The notes: generated from the sequence alone by a model not told the origin. 39,867 nt of DNA from Acinetobacter sp. CFCC 10889 (GCF_003268395.1 NZ_LQXQ01000040.1:1-39867); one strand, 5' to 3'. Shown: positions 1 through 9,970, counted from the stretch's first letter. Program-made: numbers and translations.

Positions 1-710
1 GTCTCCAAAGATGGAGGTAACACATGGGTAAATACTGATGTACAGCAAACGGATTTAGTGGATGGTACTTATCAGTTTAAAGCTGTAGTGACGGATGTTG
101 CAGGCAATAGTCAAAGTACGAATGTTCAAAAAGTTACTGTTGATACTGTGGTACAAACAGGCACATTAAGTCTTACAGCTTATACCGACACAGGTGAAAA
201 AGCAGATGACTTTATTAGCCAAGACAAGAGCTTTGACCTCAGTTTGGCAGGTCAGGAAGCAGGTTCAAGTGTGGTTTACCAAGTCTCCAAAGATGGAGGT
301 AACACATGGGCAAATACGGATGCTAAACAAACTGACTTGGTGGATGGTACTTACCAATTTAAAGCTGTGGTGACGGATGTTGCAGGCAATAGTCAAAGTA
401 CGAATGTTCAAAAAGTCACGGTTGATACAACTAAACCAATAGCAGGTACGCTTTTCTTAGGGGAATATACTGATACTGGAAGTTCAACCAATGACTTTAT
501 TAGCCAAGATAAAAGCTTTAGTTTAAATTTATTGGGGCAAGAAGCGGATACAACATTTGTATACCAAGTTTCCACTGATGGCGGTAACACATGGGTAAAT
601 ACTGATGTACAGCAAACGGATTTAGCAGATGGTACTTATCAGTTTAAAGCTGTGGTGACGGATGTTGCAGGTAATACACAAACCACAAATATTCAAAAAG
701 TCATAGTAGA
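1..710 (+). repeat. Tandem DNA repeats inside the adhesin gene
   Basis: Near-identical DNA units encode the YQVSKDGGNTW to VTVDT segment. Copies of the GTCTCCAAAGATGGAGGTAA block begin at 1 and 283, and a diverged copy begins at 568, giving periods of 282 and 285 bp (94 and 95 codons). Long stretches between the first two are identical or differ by single bases. Confidence 0.9.
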
Positions 711-3700
711 TACAACAGTGACAGCAGTTGCTGTTCAGGAGGCCATTCTCAATGACAATGGGCAAGATTTTACAACGACTGCTGAGGCAAATAGCACAAT
801 TAAAGTGTTTGATGATGCTAATAATGAAATAGGTAGTGCGATAGCTGATCATCTAGGTCAAGTCAATGGTCGTTTCAATAAAGTCTTTTTAAATGGAGAG
901 AAATTACATTTTGTAGTCATCGACCAAGCAGGGAATAAGAGCACTGAAACAGTTATTCATGCACGAAAAGATCCACGAGTTCCATCTGCTGCAACAGATT
1001 TACAATTTTCAGAAAATGATTCAGGTTCAATTTTATCAGGTAAAGCTGAACCAAATACAACAATTAAAATCTATGACCAAAATGGCAATGAAGTCTATGT
1101 AAGTTGGGGAAGTAATCAGGCTAATGCAGAGGGCGTATTTAATTTAGAATTTAACACTTATTTCTTAAAAGGGCAGGAATTTACTCTTATTGTGAAAAAT
1201 TCAATAGGAAATGAAAGCCCTGCGGTAATGATCACTGCACCATTGGATGATATTAAACCTGAAGTGTTAAAAGACATTGTTTTAAATGAAAATGGACGAG
1301 AGTTTATAGCGATTGCCGAAGCCAATACGAAGATTAAAGTTTTAGATGCAAATGGTAATGAAATTGGTTATGGCAGTACTGATAGTACAGGTCAGGTAAC
1401 AGGATATTTCTATCAAGTTTATTTAAATGGTGAAGCGTTACATTTCATTGTTGTGGATCGTGCAGCTAATGAAAGTGATGAAACCATAAGAAATGCTGGG
1501 AAAGATATTATTGCTCCAGAGCCTGCAACAGAATTAACGCTGACCGAAGGTTATTCAGGTTCAATCCTCTCAGGTAAAGCTGAGCCAAATGCAACCATCA
1601 AAGTTTTAGATCAAGATGGTAATGAGATCTTTGAATATTGGGGAAGTTCTATCGTCAATTCAGAGGGTATTTTTAGTTTTGAATTTAAGAATTACTACTT
1701 AAAAGGACAAGAGCTTACGGTTGTTGTTATAGATGCAGCAAAAAATGAAAGTACAGCAGTGAAGATCACAGCACAATTAGATCCCCATCCACCTAAAGCC
1801 TTGGAAAACATTGTTTTAAATCCAAATGGACGAGAATTTACAGCAACGGCTGAAGAAAATACAAAAATCAAAGTTTTGGATAAAGACGGTTATGAAATAG
1901 GTTGGGGCTCTACCAACGAATTGGGGCAAGCTAGTGGTTATTTTAACCAAGTTTATTTAAATGGTGAAGTGTTACATTTCATTGTGGTAGATCGTGCAGC
2001 TAATGAAAGTGATGAAACCATAAAAAATGCTTTGACAGATATTATTCCTCCAGAGCCTGCAACAGAATTAAGTCTGACCGAAGGTTATAGTGGTTCAATC
2101 CTCTCAGGTAAAGCAGAGCCAAATGCAACCATCAAAGTTTTAGATCAAGATGGTAATGAAATCCCTGTACAGTGGGGAACTTCTAGCGTCAATTCGGAAG
2201 GTATTTTTAGTCTTGAGTTTTATGATTACTATTTAAAAGCACAGGAGCTTACGGTTGTTGTCGTAGATGCAGCAAGAAATGAAAGCACTGAGGTGAAGAT
2301 TACTGCACCATTGGATGATATTAAACCTGAAGTGTTAAAAGACATTGTTTTAAATGGAAATGGTACGCAATTCGTTGCTAGTGCAGAACCTAACTCTACC
2401 ATCAAAGTCTATGATAAAGAGGGCAATGAAGTAGGTTTTGGAAGTACAGGCAGTGATGGAATTGTTTATGGATATTTTAATAGCGTATTTTTAAAAGCTC
2501 AAGAACTCCATTTTGTGGTGCTTGACCGTGCAAAAAATCAAAGTCCTGAAACGATCGTTACAGCTTTGCGAGATGATATACCGCCAAATAAAGTAGAGCA
2601 GCTTGTTTTGGATACTGAAAATAATATTATTTCAGGACAGTCTGAAGCAGATACATTGATTGAGATTTTAGATCCGTACAACCAAGTGATTTTTTCAGTT
2701 AATACAAATTCTGATGGGGCTTTTTCATCTTATTTTTATTTTGATTTAAGTAAATACCAAGGATCAGATTTACAAGTTGTTGCTGTAGATCGTGCAACTA
2801 ACCGTAGTGAGGTTGCTTTAGTGAGCATTCCATTAGATGACAATGGTATTGCTGCTGCAACAAATTTAACCATAGATGAAAATGGTTCTATCATTACAGG
2901 AAATGCAATAGCGGGAATGTATATAGACGTTATTGATCGTCATACAGGAAGTACAATTGGTCAGACTTATATCAGTGAGGATACTTTTAGTGTTAATTTA
3001 AATGGTAATTATTTACAGGGTCAAACTTTAGATGTGCGTGTTTATGATGGGAATGGTAAATATAGTCCAGTCACTGAAATTACAGCACCTTTAGATAATG
3101 TTGCCCCTGTCATTCAAGAATTTAATATCTCTGAAGATGGCTATTTAACCGTAAGCACTGAAAAATACAGTACGCTAAAATTAGTTGATCAAGATGGTGA
3201 TAATTTAAATCTTTGGTTACAAACGGATGAAAATGGTCAGATTTATCAATATATAGGTCAAAATATTTTACCTGGTGAAGTGCTGACTGTTACAGCAACA
3301 GACTTGGCACATAATGAAAGTGAAGCAATAACCTATATTGTACAAGCGAGTCAGCATGCACCAAGCTCGCCAAGTAATGTTGTATTGATGGAAAATGGCT
3401 TAACCCTGACAGGGCAAGCAGATGCTGTAACATCAATCATTGTTTATGATGTCGTTGGTAATTATATTACTTCAGGCAGTACAGATGAATATGGGCAATT
3501 TAGCATACAGTTGAGTCAACCCTATACCAGTGGACAAGTGCTCAGAGTTGTAGCTCAAAATAACTATTTAAGTAATTATGCGGAAATTAAAGCACCTATT
3601 GATATTATTGCACCTGATGCACCAAGTGATTTGACGATTGATGCAGCGCAACAAAGTTACCAAGTTATCAAAGGGCAAACTGAAGCATTTGCCAAAGTAG

Positions 3701-5067
3701 AAGCTTTTAATGAAAAAGGTGAAAGTTTTGGTAATACCACTTCCGCGGATGTAGACGGTAAATTCTCATTATATCTATATGGTAATAACGGGAACGGCTA
3801 TTGGAATGCTGAAACCATACAAGTTCAAGTTACTGATGCAAATGGTAATAAAAGCCCAATGGCTTCAGTTACAGCACCACTGGATCAAACTGCGCCAGAG
3901 ACTGCAACCGAGTTAAAATTAAACGAAGGAACATTAACAGGTGTTGCAGAACCATGGAGTACTATAGATATCTTCTATATCTCAGGTGAACATACGCAAA
4001 ATAGCTACACTGTGACGGCAAATCAAGAGGGTGTTTTTACATATAGTTTGCCTATAAATGTTTTAGATGTGCAATTTACAGTGGTTGATCGTGCTGGTAA
4101 TGAAAGTCAAATGATAGCATTGTCAACAGCGGAGTTAGAGGAAAATTATAGCAAAGCATCTGTGGTTGATGAAATTCAAGTAGATAATACCACTGGACAG
4201 TTTACTGGCAATGCGACACCGAATAGCCAGATTATTGTGAGAGATATGAATGGCAATCAAATCGGAGAAGGTCGTTCAAATTATCAAGGTCAAGTGACGG
4301 GTAGTTTAAGTGTTCATACGACACAAGACCAAGAAGTGCAGTTTTTTGCAGTGTCATCATCAACATATCAGGAAGGTAGTGCATATACAATCAATGTCAG
4401 CTATGTGTATGTTCATCCTGCGCCAAATGCAGCAACTGATTTAACTTTAGATGAAACTGGGCAATTTTTACTAGGTAATACCAATTCCCCTGATGTTCGA
4501 GTTGAAGATGACAAAGGAAATATTATTGCACTTGTGAGCAGTGAAAATGGATCATTTACCGTTGATTTAGCAGGTTATCAAGGTGTTTTAAGTGTCATTG
4601 TTTCACATTCTGAATATGGCGAGAGTTTGCCTGCTCATATTGATACGAATGATTTTGTACTGATGCCAACGCATACTGTAGAAAGTCGTGCACAAGATGA
4701 TATTTTTGTAGGTCATGTCAATGACAGTGACAGCGTGATTTTTAAAGTGCTAGATGCAAACAGCGCAACGGGTGGAAATGGTTTGGATACATGGCAAAAC
4801 TTCCATGTTGGTGATGTCAATACGGACACAGCTGCGGATCAAATTGATCTGAGTGAGTTGTTAGATGCGCAACCGAGTGGTTGGTCAGATCCACTCACTG
4901 AAGCACAGCAATATATAGATGTTAAAATGGATAGTTCAAATAATACAGTAATCAGTATTGATAGAGATGGTAGCGGTTCGAACTATGAAATGACACAATT
5001 GTTGGTGCTGAAAAATGTAAATACATCATTAGAAGAACTTCTTCAAAATCAACAAATTTTGTTCTAA
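1..5067 (+). CDS. Giant repeat adhesin, Bap/BLP-like, C-terminal part
   Basis: The reading frame is open from the first base, so the true start lies left of the window; the GTG at 58 is only an internal valine. What is seen is about 1,690 residues of Ig-like (bacterial big-domain) repeats. Two to three copies of a 94-95-residue unit (GTLxLxxYTDTG through GTYQFKAVVTDVAGN to VTVDT) come first, then alternating 85-90-residue modules (xxNGxxFxAxAExNxxIKVxDxxGNE and GSILSGKAEPNxTIKVxDQDGNE). The last 125 residues (from AQDDIFVG, with VIFKVLDANSATGGNGLDTW and DQIDLSELL) match the type I secretion C-terminal signal of VCA0849/Bap-type proteins. Known role of the family: surface adhesion, biofilm formation, export by an ABC/MFP/TolC system. 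No RTX nonapeptides were seen. An intrinsic terminator follows. Confidence 0.88.
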   Translation, partial: VSKDGGNTWVNTDVQQTDLVDGTYQFKAVVTDVAGNSQSTNVQKVTVDTVVQTGTLSLTAYTDTGEKADDFISQDKSFDLSLAGQEAGSSVVYQVSKDGGNTWANTDAKQTDLVDGTYQFKAVVTDVAGNSQSTNVQKVTVDTTKPIAGTLFLGEYTDTGSSTNDFISQDKSFSLNLLGQEADTTFVYQVSTDGGNTWVNTDVQQTDLADGTYQFKAVVTDVAGNTQTTNIQKVIVDTTVTAVAVQEAILNDNGQDFTTTAEANSTIKVFDDANNEIGSAIADHLGQVNGRFNKVFLNGEKLHFVVIDQAGNKSTETVIHARKDPRVPSAATDLQFSENDSGSILSGKAEPNTTIKIYDQNGNEVYVSWGSNQANAEGVFNLEFNTYFLKGQEFTLIVKNSIGNESPAVMITAPLDDIKPEVLKDIVLNENGREFIAIAEANTKIKVLDANGNEIGYGSTDSTGQVTGYFYQVYLNGEALHFIVVDRAANESDETIRNAGKDIIAPEPATELTLTEGYSGSILSGKAEPNATIKVLDQDGNEIFEYWGSSIVNSEGIFSFEFKNYYLKGQELTVVVIDAAKNESTAVKITAQLDPHPPKALENIVLNPNGREFTATAEENTKIKVLDKDGYEIGWGSTNELGQASGYFNQVYLNGEVLHFIVVDRAANESDETIKNALTDIIPPEPATELSLTEGYSGSILSGKAEPNATIKVLDQDGNEIPVQWGTSSVNSEGIFSLEFYDYYLKAQELTVVVVDAARNESTEVKITAPLDDIKPEVLKDIVLNGNGTQFVASAEPNSTIKVYDKEGNEVGFGSTGSDGIVYGYFNSVFLKAQELHFVVLDRAKNQSPETIVTALRDDIPPNKVEQLVLDTENNIISGQSEADTLIEILDPYNQVIFSVNTNSDGAFSSYFYFDLSKYQGSDLQVVAVDRATNRSEVALVSIPLDDNGIAAATNLTIDENGSIITGNAIAGMYIDVIDRHTGSTIGQTYISEDTFSVNLNGNYLQGQTLDVRVYDGNGKYSPVTEITAPLDNVAPVIQEFNISEDGYLTVSTEKYSTLKLVDQDGDNLNLWLQTDENGQIYQYIGQNILPGEVLTVTATDLAHNESEAITYIVQASQHAPSSPSNVVLMENGLTLTGQADAVTSIIVYDVVGNYITSGSTDEYGQFSIQLSQPYTSGQVLRVVAQNNYLSNYAEIKAPIDIIAPDAPSDLTIDAAQQSYQVIKGQTEAFAKVEAFNEKGESFGNTTSADVDGKFSLYLYGNNGNGYWNAETIQVQVTDANGNKSPMASVTAPLDQTAPETATELKLNEGTLTGVAEPWSTIDIFYISGEHTQNSYTVTANQEGVFTYSLPINVLDVQFTVVDRAGNESQMIALSTAELEENYSKASVVDEIQVDNTTGQFTGNATPNSQIIVRDMNGNQIGEGRSNYQGQVTGSLSVHTTQDQEVQFFAVSSSTYQEGSAYTINVSYVYVHPAPNAATDLTLDETGQFLLGNTNSPDVRVEDDKGNIIALVSSENGSFTVDLAGYQGVLSVIVSHSEYGESLPAHIDTNDFVLMPTHTVESRAQDDIFVGHVNDSDSVIFKVLDANSATGGNGLDTWQNFHVGDVNTDTAADQIDLSELLDAQPSGWSDPLTEAQQYIDVKMDSSNNTVISIDRDGSGSNYEMTQLLVLKNVNTSLEELLQNQQILF

Positions 5068-5092
5068 AGTATGTAAACTTAAATATTAAATG

Positions 5093-5120
5093 AAGAGCCT
5101 TTTAGAAGGCTCTTTTTTTT
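5093..5120 (+). terminator. Intrinsic terminator of the adhesin gene
   Basis: AAGAGCCTT (5093-5101) pairs perfectly with AAGGCTCTT (5106-5114) around a 4-base loop, followed by a run of T to 5120. It lies 25 bases after the stop codon. Confidence 0.9.
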
Positions 5121-5145
5121 ATATGAAATTAGCATTTTTAGAAAA

Positions 5146-5998
5146 TTAGAGTTGATCATTTAACCCAATAAACTGTTTTTCAATTGGTGTAAATACATGC
5201 TCATTCCTCGCAATTAGATATAGCCCTATGTGGCGATATTGTTCAGGAATTTCCATCTTATATTGAACATTGTATTTCTGAGCCAATGATCGAGTGACCA
5301 AAGAAACCCCCATACCTAACTGTGTGAAATTCACCAGTGCTTCATAATCATTAATATGAATCATTTCACCTTTATTTAATGTGTGATCTAAATAAATTTG
5401 ATCAAGCATTGTCGAATAGCAACATTCTAATGAGGTAAATAATAAATTTTGCTGATTCAATGCTTCATATAAATTTTCATAGTTGATGACATCTTTGCCA
5501 ATAAGCACCAATTCATCTTTACCTTTTTGAATATATTGTAGATTTTTTTGTTCGGGATGTCCGAGTACATAAGCAAAATCAATATTTCCCTGTAAAACCT
5601 CTTGTTCCAAAAAGCCTGTAGCACCAGTTTTGATGGAAAAAGATAAATCGGGGTAAGTTGTATATAACTGACTGATTGATGGGTAGAAGCGCATACCTCC
5701 TAAACTGGTATTGGTGCCAAAACGTAAAAACTTTTCTTGTTGATGAATTTTGTTTTCAGTTTCTTCCCAAGTAAACATCATTTTTTTTGTATTGTTGATA
5801 TAAATTGATCCCTGATTCTGTCAGCTCAACACCTTTCGGTTTTCGAATAAACATTTGACGATCATAATGATTTTCAATTTTTTTAATTTTAGCGGTCATG
5901 TTTGACTGTAAATAATTCAGCTTATTGGCTGCAGCTGTAATGCTTTTCATCTCCGCCACAGTAATGAATGAACGGATATCACTCATATCAATATTCAT
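5146..5998 (-). pseudogene. LysR-family regulator, frameshifted in an A8 run
   Basis: Two overlapping frames encode the two halves of one LysR protein. The N-terminal part (ATG at 5998) has the winged helix-turn-helix (DIRSFITVAEMKSITAAANKL) and ends YQQYKKNDVYLGRN-stop. The effector-binding part continues from MMFTWEETENKIHQ to the stop at 5146 and contains the periplasmic-binding-like fold. The frames join at an A8 run (T8 on the plus strand, 5781-5788). Removing one A gives a continuous 283-residue protein, the usual LysR length. It is either a recent pseudogene, a phase-variable homopolymer or a base-calling error. It is divergent from the EamA transporter at 6125, the classic regulator/target layout, so that gene is its probable target. 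Confidence 0.85.
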
Positions 5999-6025
5999 AT
6001 GAATTCCTCTAATGCTGAAACAATG

Positions 6026-6044
6026 ACATCAAAAAAAATGATGT
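6026..6044. promoter_or_regulatory. Candidate LysR-type operator between lysR and EamA gene
   Basis: ACATCA (6026-6031) and TGATGT (6039-6044) form a perfect inverted repeat with 7 A between them. It contains ATC-N9-GAT, the LysR-family T-N11-A box. It sits in the 126-bp divergent intergenic region, 28 bp upstream of the lysR start and 81 bp upstream of the transporter start. Binding is inferred. Confidence 0.5.
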
Positions 6045-6124
6045 ATCTATTAAAACATAGCATTATTCATGATGTTATTAATTTTCTACACTAGAAAAAC
6101 ATTCCATCTGTAGAGTACAGAAAA

Positions 6125-7033
6125 ATGAATATTCGAGTGGTAAGTGCGATCACGGTGTTGTGTCTGGTGTGGGGATCTTTATGGGGATTGATTAAATTCA
6201 GCCTACATACTTTCCCACCATTTCAATTTATCTCAGTACGCTTAATTATCGCTGCCTTAACATTGTTAATTGTCCAACGGTTTTTAAACAGATCAATCCT
6301 GCCTGAGAAAGGCGATTGGGGGAAATTACTGATTTCAAGCTTAATGTTATGTGTTGGCTTTTATGCAACTCAAACTTTTGCCATGCAATTCGTAGATTCA
6401 GGGTTATCAGCCGTATTGGTATTTACTATGCCGATCTTCATTGGTGTCTTGGCGCATTACATTTTGAAAGAACGATTGAATACCCAGAAAATTGTAGGTT
6501 TGTTTTTTGGTGTTTTGGGATTAGTTTCAATTCTTTGGACACAGCTACATGATATTCATATGAATGTTACATTACTTGGTGAACTTGGGCTGATTTTTGT
6601 TGGCTTTATGTGGGCAGCGACCACGATTTATATCAAGAAAAATTTTGCATCATATGACAAAGTGAAACTGACGATTTGGCAAATGTTGATTGGTGGCATC
6701 ATTATATTATTTGGCGCTTTACTGGTTGAGCCTATTGATCTGCATATTTGGGTGAATCCATTCAATGATTCGATTTTATTTTATGTTTCAATCGTGGGTA
6801 CAGGTGCTGCTTTTGCATTGTGGAATTGGATTGTTACTCAAGTTGATACCTTTGTTGCTTCAATTTCGATCATGAGTATTCCAATTTTAAGTCTACTCTT
6901 TGGTTATGTGTTTTGGGATGAACCATTAACCTTGAATATTATGATTGGTGCAGTCTTTATTTGCATAGGCATTATTTTGAGTTCAATGAAGCTAAATGGA
7001 CAAATAAAAAAATCAACTTCCATAAAAGTTTAA
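6125..7033 (+). CDS. EamA/DMT-family exporter
   Basis: 302 residues with about ten hydrophobic helices arranged as two EamA repeats (roughly residues 5-140 and 150-290). The first starts with the family-typical VLCLVWGSLWGLIKFSLHTFPPFQF and carries the SVRLIIAALTLL helix. The end of each repeat shows the FGxxxxDEPLT / LKERLNTQK type motif (YVFWDEPLTLNIMIGAVFICIG in repeat two). The family moves small metabolites, often amino acids or drugs, across the inner membrane; the substrate cannot be read from sequence. The neighbour opposite is a LysR regulator. No strong ribosome-binding site precedes the ATG. No terminator was found after the stop. Confidence 0.85.
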   Translation: MNIRVVSAITVLCLVWGSLWGLIKFSLHTFPPFQFISVRLIIAALTLLIVQRFLNRSILPEKGDWGKLLISSLMLCVGFYATQTFAMQFVDSGLSAVLVFTMPIFIGVLAHYILKERLNTQKIVGLFFGVLGLVSILWTQLHDIHMNVTLLGELGLIFVGFMWAATTIYIKKNFASYDKVKLTIWQMLIGGIIILFGALLVEPIDLHIWVNPFNDSILFYVSIVGTGAAFALWNWIVTQVDTFVASISIMSIPILSLLFGYVFWDEPLTLNIMIGAVFICIGIILSSMKLNGQIKKSTSIKV

Positions 7034-7519
7034 TGATCATTTGCTCATCAACCATATTGGCATAAGTTGATCTGGTTGATGATGCAGCATTTAGATTTTA
7101 TGTTGCACCAATTTTGAATATTATATATTTGGATTCGTGAGATTGTAATTATGTTTTCATTGAGCATGTTTAAAGCAAAATTGTGTTAAAAGTTGAATAA
7201 TTTTACAGTTTAAAAATATATTTGAAAGTTGATATGCATCTAAGAATGAGTACAAATCTTATATTTGAATACAGAAAGATTTAAATAAAAGCGCAGAGAA
7301 AATTTTCAACAGAATATTTATTCTAATTTTTAACTTTGAAAACACTTAGCTTTGAATCCAAAGTGTTAATTTGACCTTATAAAACAGTTTTGTTGCAAGA
7401 TAGAGAAATTTTTATGACAAACTGAGTAAAGTTCATTCTCAAACTTTAAAAACTTCATGCTACAATATGCGCCAATCTTAGCACGGCTTAAAAGCCCTAC
7501 ATTTCATAGGACCTCGCTA
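7034..7519. other. 486-bp non-coding region upstream of glyA
   Basis: Very AT-rich and without a credible ORF. It holds a weak imperfect hairpin near 7341-7370 (AACACTT against AAGTGTT) and, at its right end, the glyA promoter and leader. Nothing else was recognised. Confidence 0.6.
7461..7466 (+). promoter_or_regulatory. Putative -10 element of glyA
   Basis: TACAAT preceded by TGC (extended -10 style) about 55 bp before the glyA start. No convincing -35 was identified. The position would give a leader of roughly 45 nt. It overlaps an in-frame upstream ATG at 7457, which argues against that ATG being the translation start. Confidence 0.4.
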
Positions 7520-8773
7520 ATGTTTGCCAATATCTCTATTGCTGAATTTGACCCTGAATTAGCGCAAGCAATCTCGAATGAAGATGCTCGCCAAGAAGCG
7601 CATATTGAGTTAATCGCTTCTGAAAACTATTGCTCACCAGCAGTAATGGAAGCACAAGGCTCAAAACTCACTAACAAATATGCGGAAGGCTACCCAGGCA
7701 AACGCTATTATGGCGGTTGTGAATATGTAGACGTGATCGAACAATTGGCAATTGATCGTGCTAAAGAATTATTCGGCGCTGACTATGCAAACGTTCAACC
7801 ACATGCGGGTTCACAAGCAAACTCAGCAGTTTACTTAGCGCTTCTTAACCCAGGTGACACTGTATTGGGTATGAGCCTTGCGCATGGTGGTCACTTGACT
7901 CACGGTGCAAAAGTCAGCTTCTCTGGTAAAACATATAACGCTGTTCAGTATGGTTTAAATCCTGAAACTGGCGAAATCGACTATGAAGAAGTTGAACGTT
8001 TAGCAATCGAGCACAAGCCACGTATGATCGTGGCTGGTTTCTCTGCATATAGCCAAATCGTAGATTGGCAACGTTTCCGTGATATCGCAGACAAAGTGGG
8101 CGCATATTTATTCGTAGATATGGCACATGTTGCAGGTCTAGTTGCTGCGGGTGTTTACCCAAGTCCAGTACAAATTGCTGATGTAACAACAACGACTACA
8201 CATAAAACTTTACGTGGTCCACGTTCTGGCTTAATTCTTGCGAAAGCAAACGAAGAAATCGAGAAGAAATTACAGTCAGCTGTATTCCCTGGTAACCAAG
8301 GTGGTCCTTTGGTTCATGCTGTTGCTGCAAAAGCAATCTGCTTTAAAGAAGCGATGTTGCCAGAATATAAAGAATATCAAAAACAAGTGGTTGTAAATGC
8401 TAAAGCAATGGCTGAAGTGTTGATCGCACGTGGTTATGATGTGGTTTCAGGTGGTACTGAAAACCATTTATTCTTATTATCTTTGATCAAACAAGATGTA
8501 ACAGGTAAAGAGGCTGATGCTTGGTTAGGTGCAGCTCATATTACTGTGAACAAAAACTCTGTACCAAATGATCCACGTTCTCCATTTGTCACTTCAGGTA
8601 TCCGTATCGGTACACCTGCGGTAACAACACGTGGTTTTGGTGAGGCAGAAGTACGTGATCTTGCAGGTTGGATCGCTGATATTTTAGATGCAAAAGGTGA
8701 TGAAGCTGTCATCAATACAGTAAAAGCAAAAGTTGAAACTGTATGCGCTAAATTCCCAGTTTATGCAAAATAA
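7520..8773 (+). CDS. glyA: Serine hydroxymethyltransferase
   Basis: 417 residues, the same length as the E. coli enzyme. It interconverts serine and glycine using pyridoxal phosphate and tetrahydrofolate, feeding one-carbon metabolism in the cytoplasm. The PLP-binding lysine is K229 in [15 protein letters not shown]; other family signatures are [36 protein letters not shown] and QPHAGSQAN. The ATG at 7520 is chosen over the in-frame ATG at 7457 because AGGA (7508-7511) precedes it, the length fits the family and the upstream codons overlap the probable promoter. It is a single transcription unit closed by a strong terminator. Confidence 0.97.
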   Translation: MFANISIAEFDPELAQAISNEDARQEAHIELIASENYCSPAVMEAQGSKLTNKYAEGYPGKRYYGGCEYVDVIEQLAIDRAKELFGADYANVQPHAGSQANSAVYLALLNPGDTVLGMSLAHGGHLTHGAKVSFSGKTYNAVQYGLNPETGEIDYEEVERLAIEHKPRMIVAGFSAYSQIVDWQRFRDIADKVGAYLFVDMAHVAGLVAAGVYPSPVQIADVTTTTTHKTLRGPRSGLILAKANEEIEKKLQSAVFPGNQGGPLVHAVAAKAICFKEAMLPEYKEYQKQVVVNAKAMAEVLIARGYDVVSGGTENHLFLLSLIKQDVTGKEADAWLGAAHITVNKNSVPNDPRSPFVTSGIRIGTPAVTTRGFGEAEVRDLAGWIADILDAKGDEAVINTVKAKVETVCAKFPVYAK

Positions 8774-8786
8774 GCATTGACTTGAG

Positions 8787-8812
8787 AAGCCCCTCTCGAG
8801 GGGCTTTTTTTA
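8787..8812 (+). terminator. Intrinsic terminator of glyA
   Basis: AAGCCCCT (8787-8794) pairs with AGGGGCTT (8799-8806), 4-base loop, then a T run. It starts 14 bases after the stop. Confidence 0.95.
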
Positions 8813-8934
8813 TAACTTTGAAAAAGTAAGTGGGTTATTCAATTGTCATATTTTCTGTTATAAGAGAAAGTTAGACATTTAAATTTTTAATTGCTGTTGC
8901 TCGTTCATCACATGAATTAAAGGAAGTGAAGTAC

Positions 8935-9339
8935 ATGGCTCAACCAAAGATTATTATTACAGAACAGGATCTACATCGTTTAGAAACGATGCTTGAACAT
9001 CAAACGAAATTAACACCAACGATGGCACATTTAGAAGATGAATTGGCACGTGCAGATGTCGTTGCACCACAAGAAATCCCAGCCAATATCGTGACCATGA
9101 ATGCTAAAGTGTTGATTACTATTGCACCTGCAACAGAAGCAACAGAAATTACTTTGGTATATCCACATGACTTTAAGGGGGATAAAGGTCAAGTGAATAT
9201 TCTTGCACCGATTGGCGCTGCGATTATTGGTTTGGCTGAAGGTCAAGAAATTGAATGGCCACAACCCGATGGTCATACCATGAAAGTCAAGATAGAAAAA
9301 GTTCTTTATCAACCTGAGCGTGAAGGGAACTTCATCTAA
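8935..9339 (+). CDS. rnk: Rnk-like nucleoside diphosphate kinase regulator
   Basis: 134 residues. The C-terminal two thirds (about residues 50-130: VTMNAKVLITIAPATEATEITLVYPHDF ... INILAPIGAAIIGLAEGQEIEWPQPDG) is the GreA/GreB C-terminal FKBP-like domain. The short N-terminal coiled coil (LHRLETMLEHQ ... LEDELARADVV) is what separates Rnk from true Gre factors. Rnk binds RNA polymerase in E. coli and is linked to NDP kinase levels. The start is set at the ATG of 8935 because AGGAAG (8921-8926) lies 8 bases upstream; an in-frame GTG at 8926 overlaps that site. An 11-bp stem terminator follows. Confidence 0.88.
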   Translation: MAQPKIIITEQDLHRLETMLEHQTKLTPTMAHLEDELARADVVAPQEIPANIVTMNAKVLITIAPATEATEITLVYPHDFKGDKGQVNILAPIGAAIIGLAEGQEIEWPQPDGHTMKVKIEKVLYQPEREGNFI

Positions 9340-9344
9340 GTATT

Positions 9345-9375
9345 TAAAGCCATCGTGACGATGGCTTTATATTTT
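9345..9375. terminator. Terminator between convergent rnk and DUF2239 gene
   Basis: TAAAGCCATCG (9345-9355) and CGATGGCTTTA (9359-9369) form a perfect 11-bp stem with a TGA loop. On the plus strand it is followed by TATTTTT. It could serve both convergent genes. Confidence 0.85.
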
Positions 9376-9403
9376 TGCAGATCGAATAAATTTAATTCGA
9401 TAG

Positions 9404-9946
9404 TTAAAATGCAGTTTGAGCTTTTAATTCCAAATATGCTTTTAAATCATTTGGATAATTCTGAATAAGTGCTAGAAAAAGACTTTTATTGCCTTGATAT
9501 AAAGCACGAGTTGCTTCTTCATAATTTGGCATATTACCAAGCATTGCTGACATAAAACGGTCAGTACTTTGTTTCGCTAACATGATATTACTTTCAGATG
9601 TTGGATCATTTAGTTCCTTATCAATCAATTTACGAATCACAGCAGATGCACTCGCACTTTGCTGATCTAGCCAATTCCAATGTTTTTGTTGCAGGGTAAT
9701 TTCACGAGAAATTACGCCTAATTTGGGACGTCCAACTTTTTTAACTTCTTCGACTTTCGCATAACGTTGTTTTAAATCATCTTCAGAACCTGAAAGATCG
9801 AGGTCAATTTGTTGACCTGTTTGGTCATTAAAAATCAGATAACTTATCTCAGGTTGCTTTTGCAGTGTTAAAGCGACATGAAATAAAGAGTCTGTAATGA
9901 TACGGAGATCTCCATGGAAGGCGGTATAGTAATTTTCAAGATACAT
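9404..9946 (-). CDS. DUF2239 family protein with a possible DNA-binding segment
   Basis: 180 residues, soluble, full length for DUF2239. The N-terminal part (YTAFHGDLRIITDSLFHVALTLQ ... YLIFNDQTGQQIDLDLSG) is a predicted alpha/beta domain. A central GRPKLGVISREITLQQKHWNWL followed by SASAVIRKLIDKEL resembles the beta strand-helix-helix of ribbon-helix-helix proteins. The C-terminus is helical (PNYEEATRALYQGNKSLFLALIQNYP). The function of the family is not established. Two identical 14-bp direct repeats lie just upstream of its start, consistent with autoregulation; that is inference. No clear ribosome-binding site was seen. Confidence 0.8.
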   Translation of the reverse strand: MYLENYYTAFHGDLRIITDSLFHVALTLQKQPEISYLIFNDQTGQQIDLDLSGSEDDLKQRYAKVEEVKKVGRPKLGVISREITLQQKHWNWLDQQSASASAVIRKLIDKELNDPTSESNIMLAKQSTDRFMSAMLGNMPNYEEATRALYQGNKSLFLALIQNYPNDLKAYLELKAQTAF

Positions 9947-9970
9947 TTTAAGCTCACATAAAAAATAATT

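Noticed and set aside
7457..7519. N-terminal extension of GlyA from the ATG at 7457
   Set aside because: Adds 21 residues absent from the family and overlaps the probable -10 element; the ATG at 7520 has a ribosome-binding site and gives the standard 417 residues.
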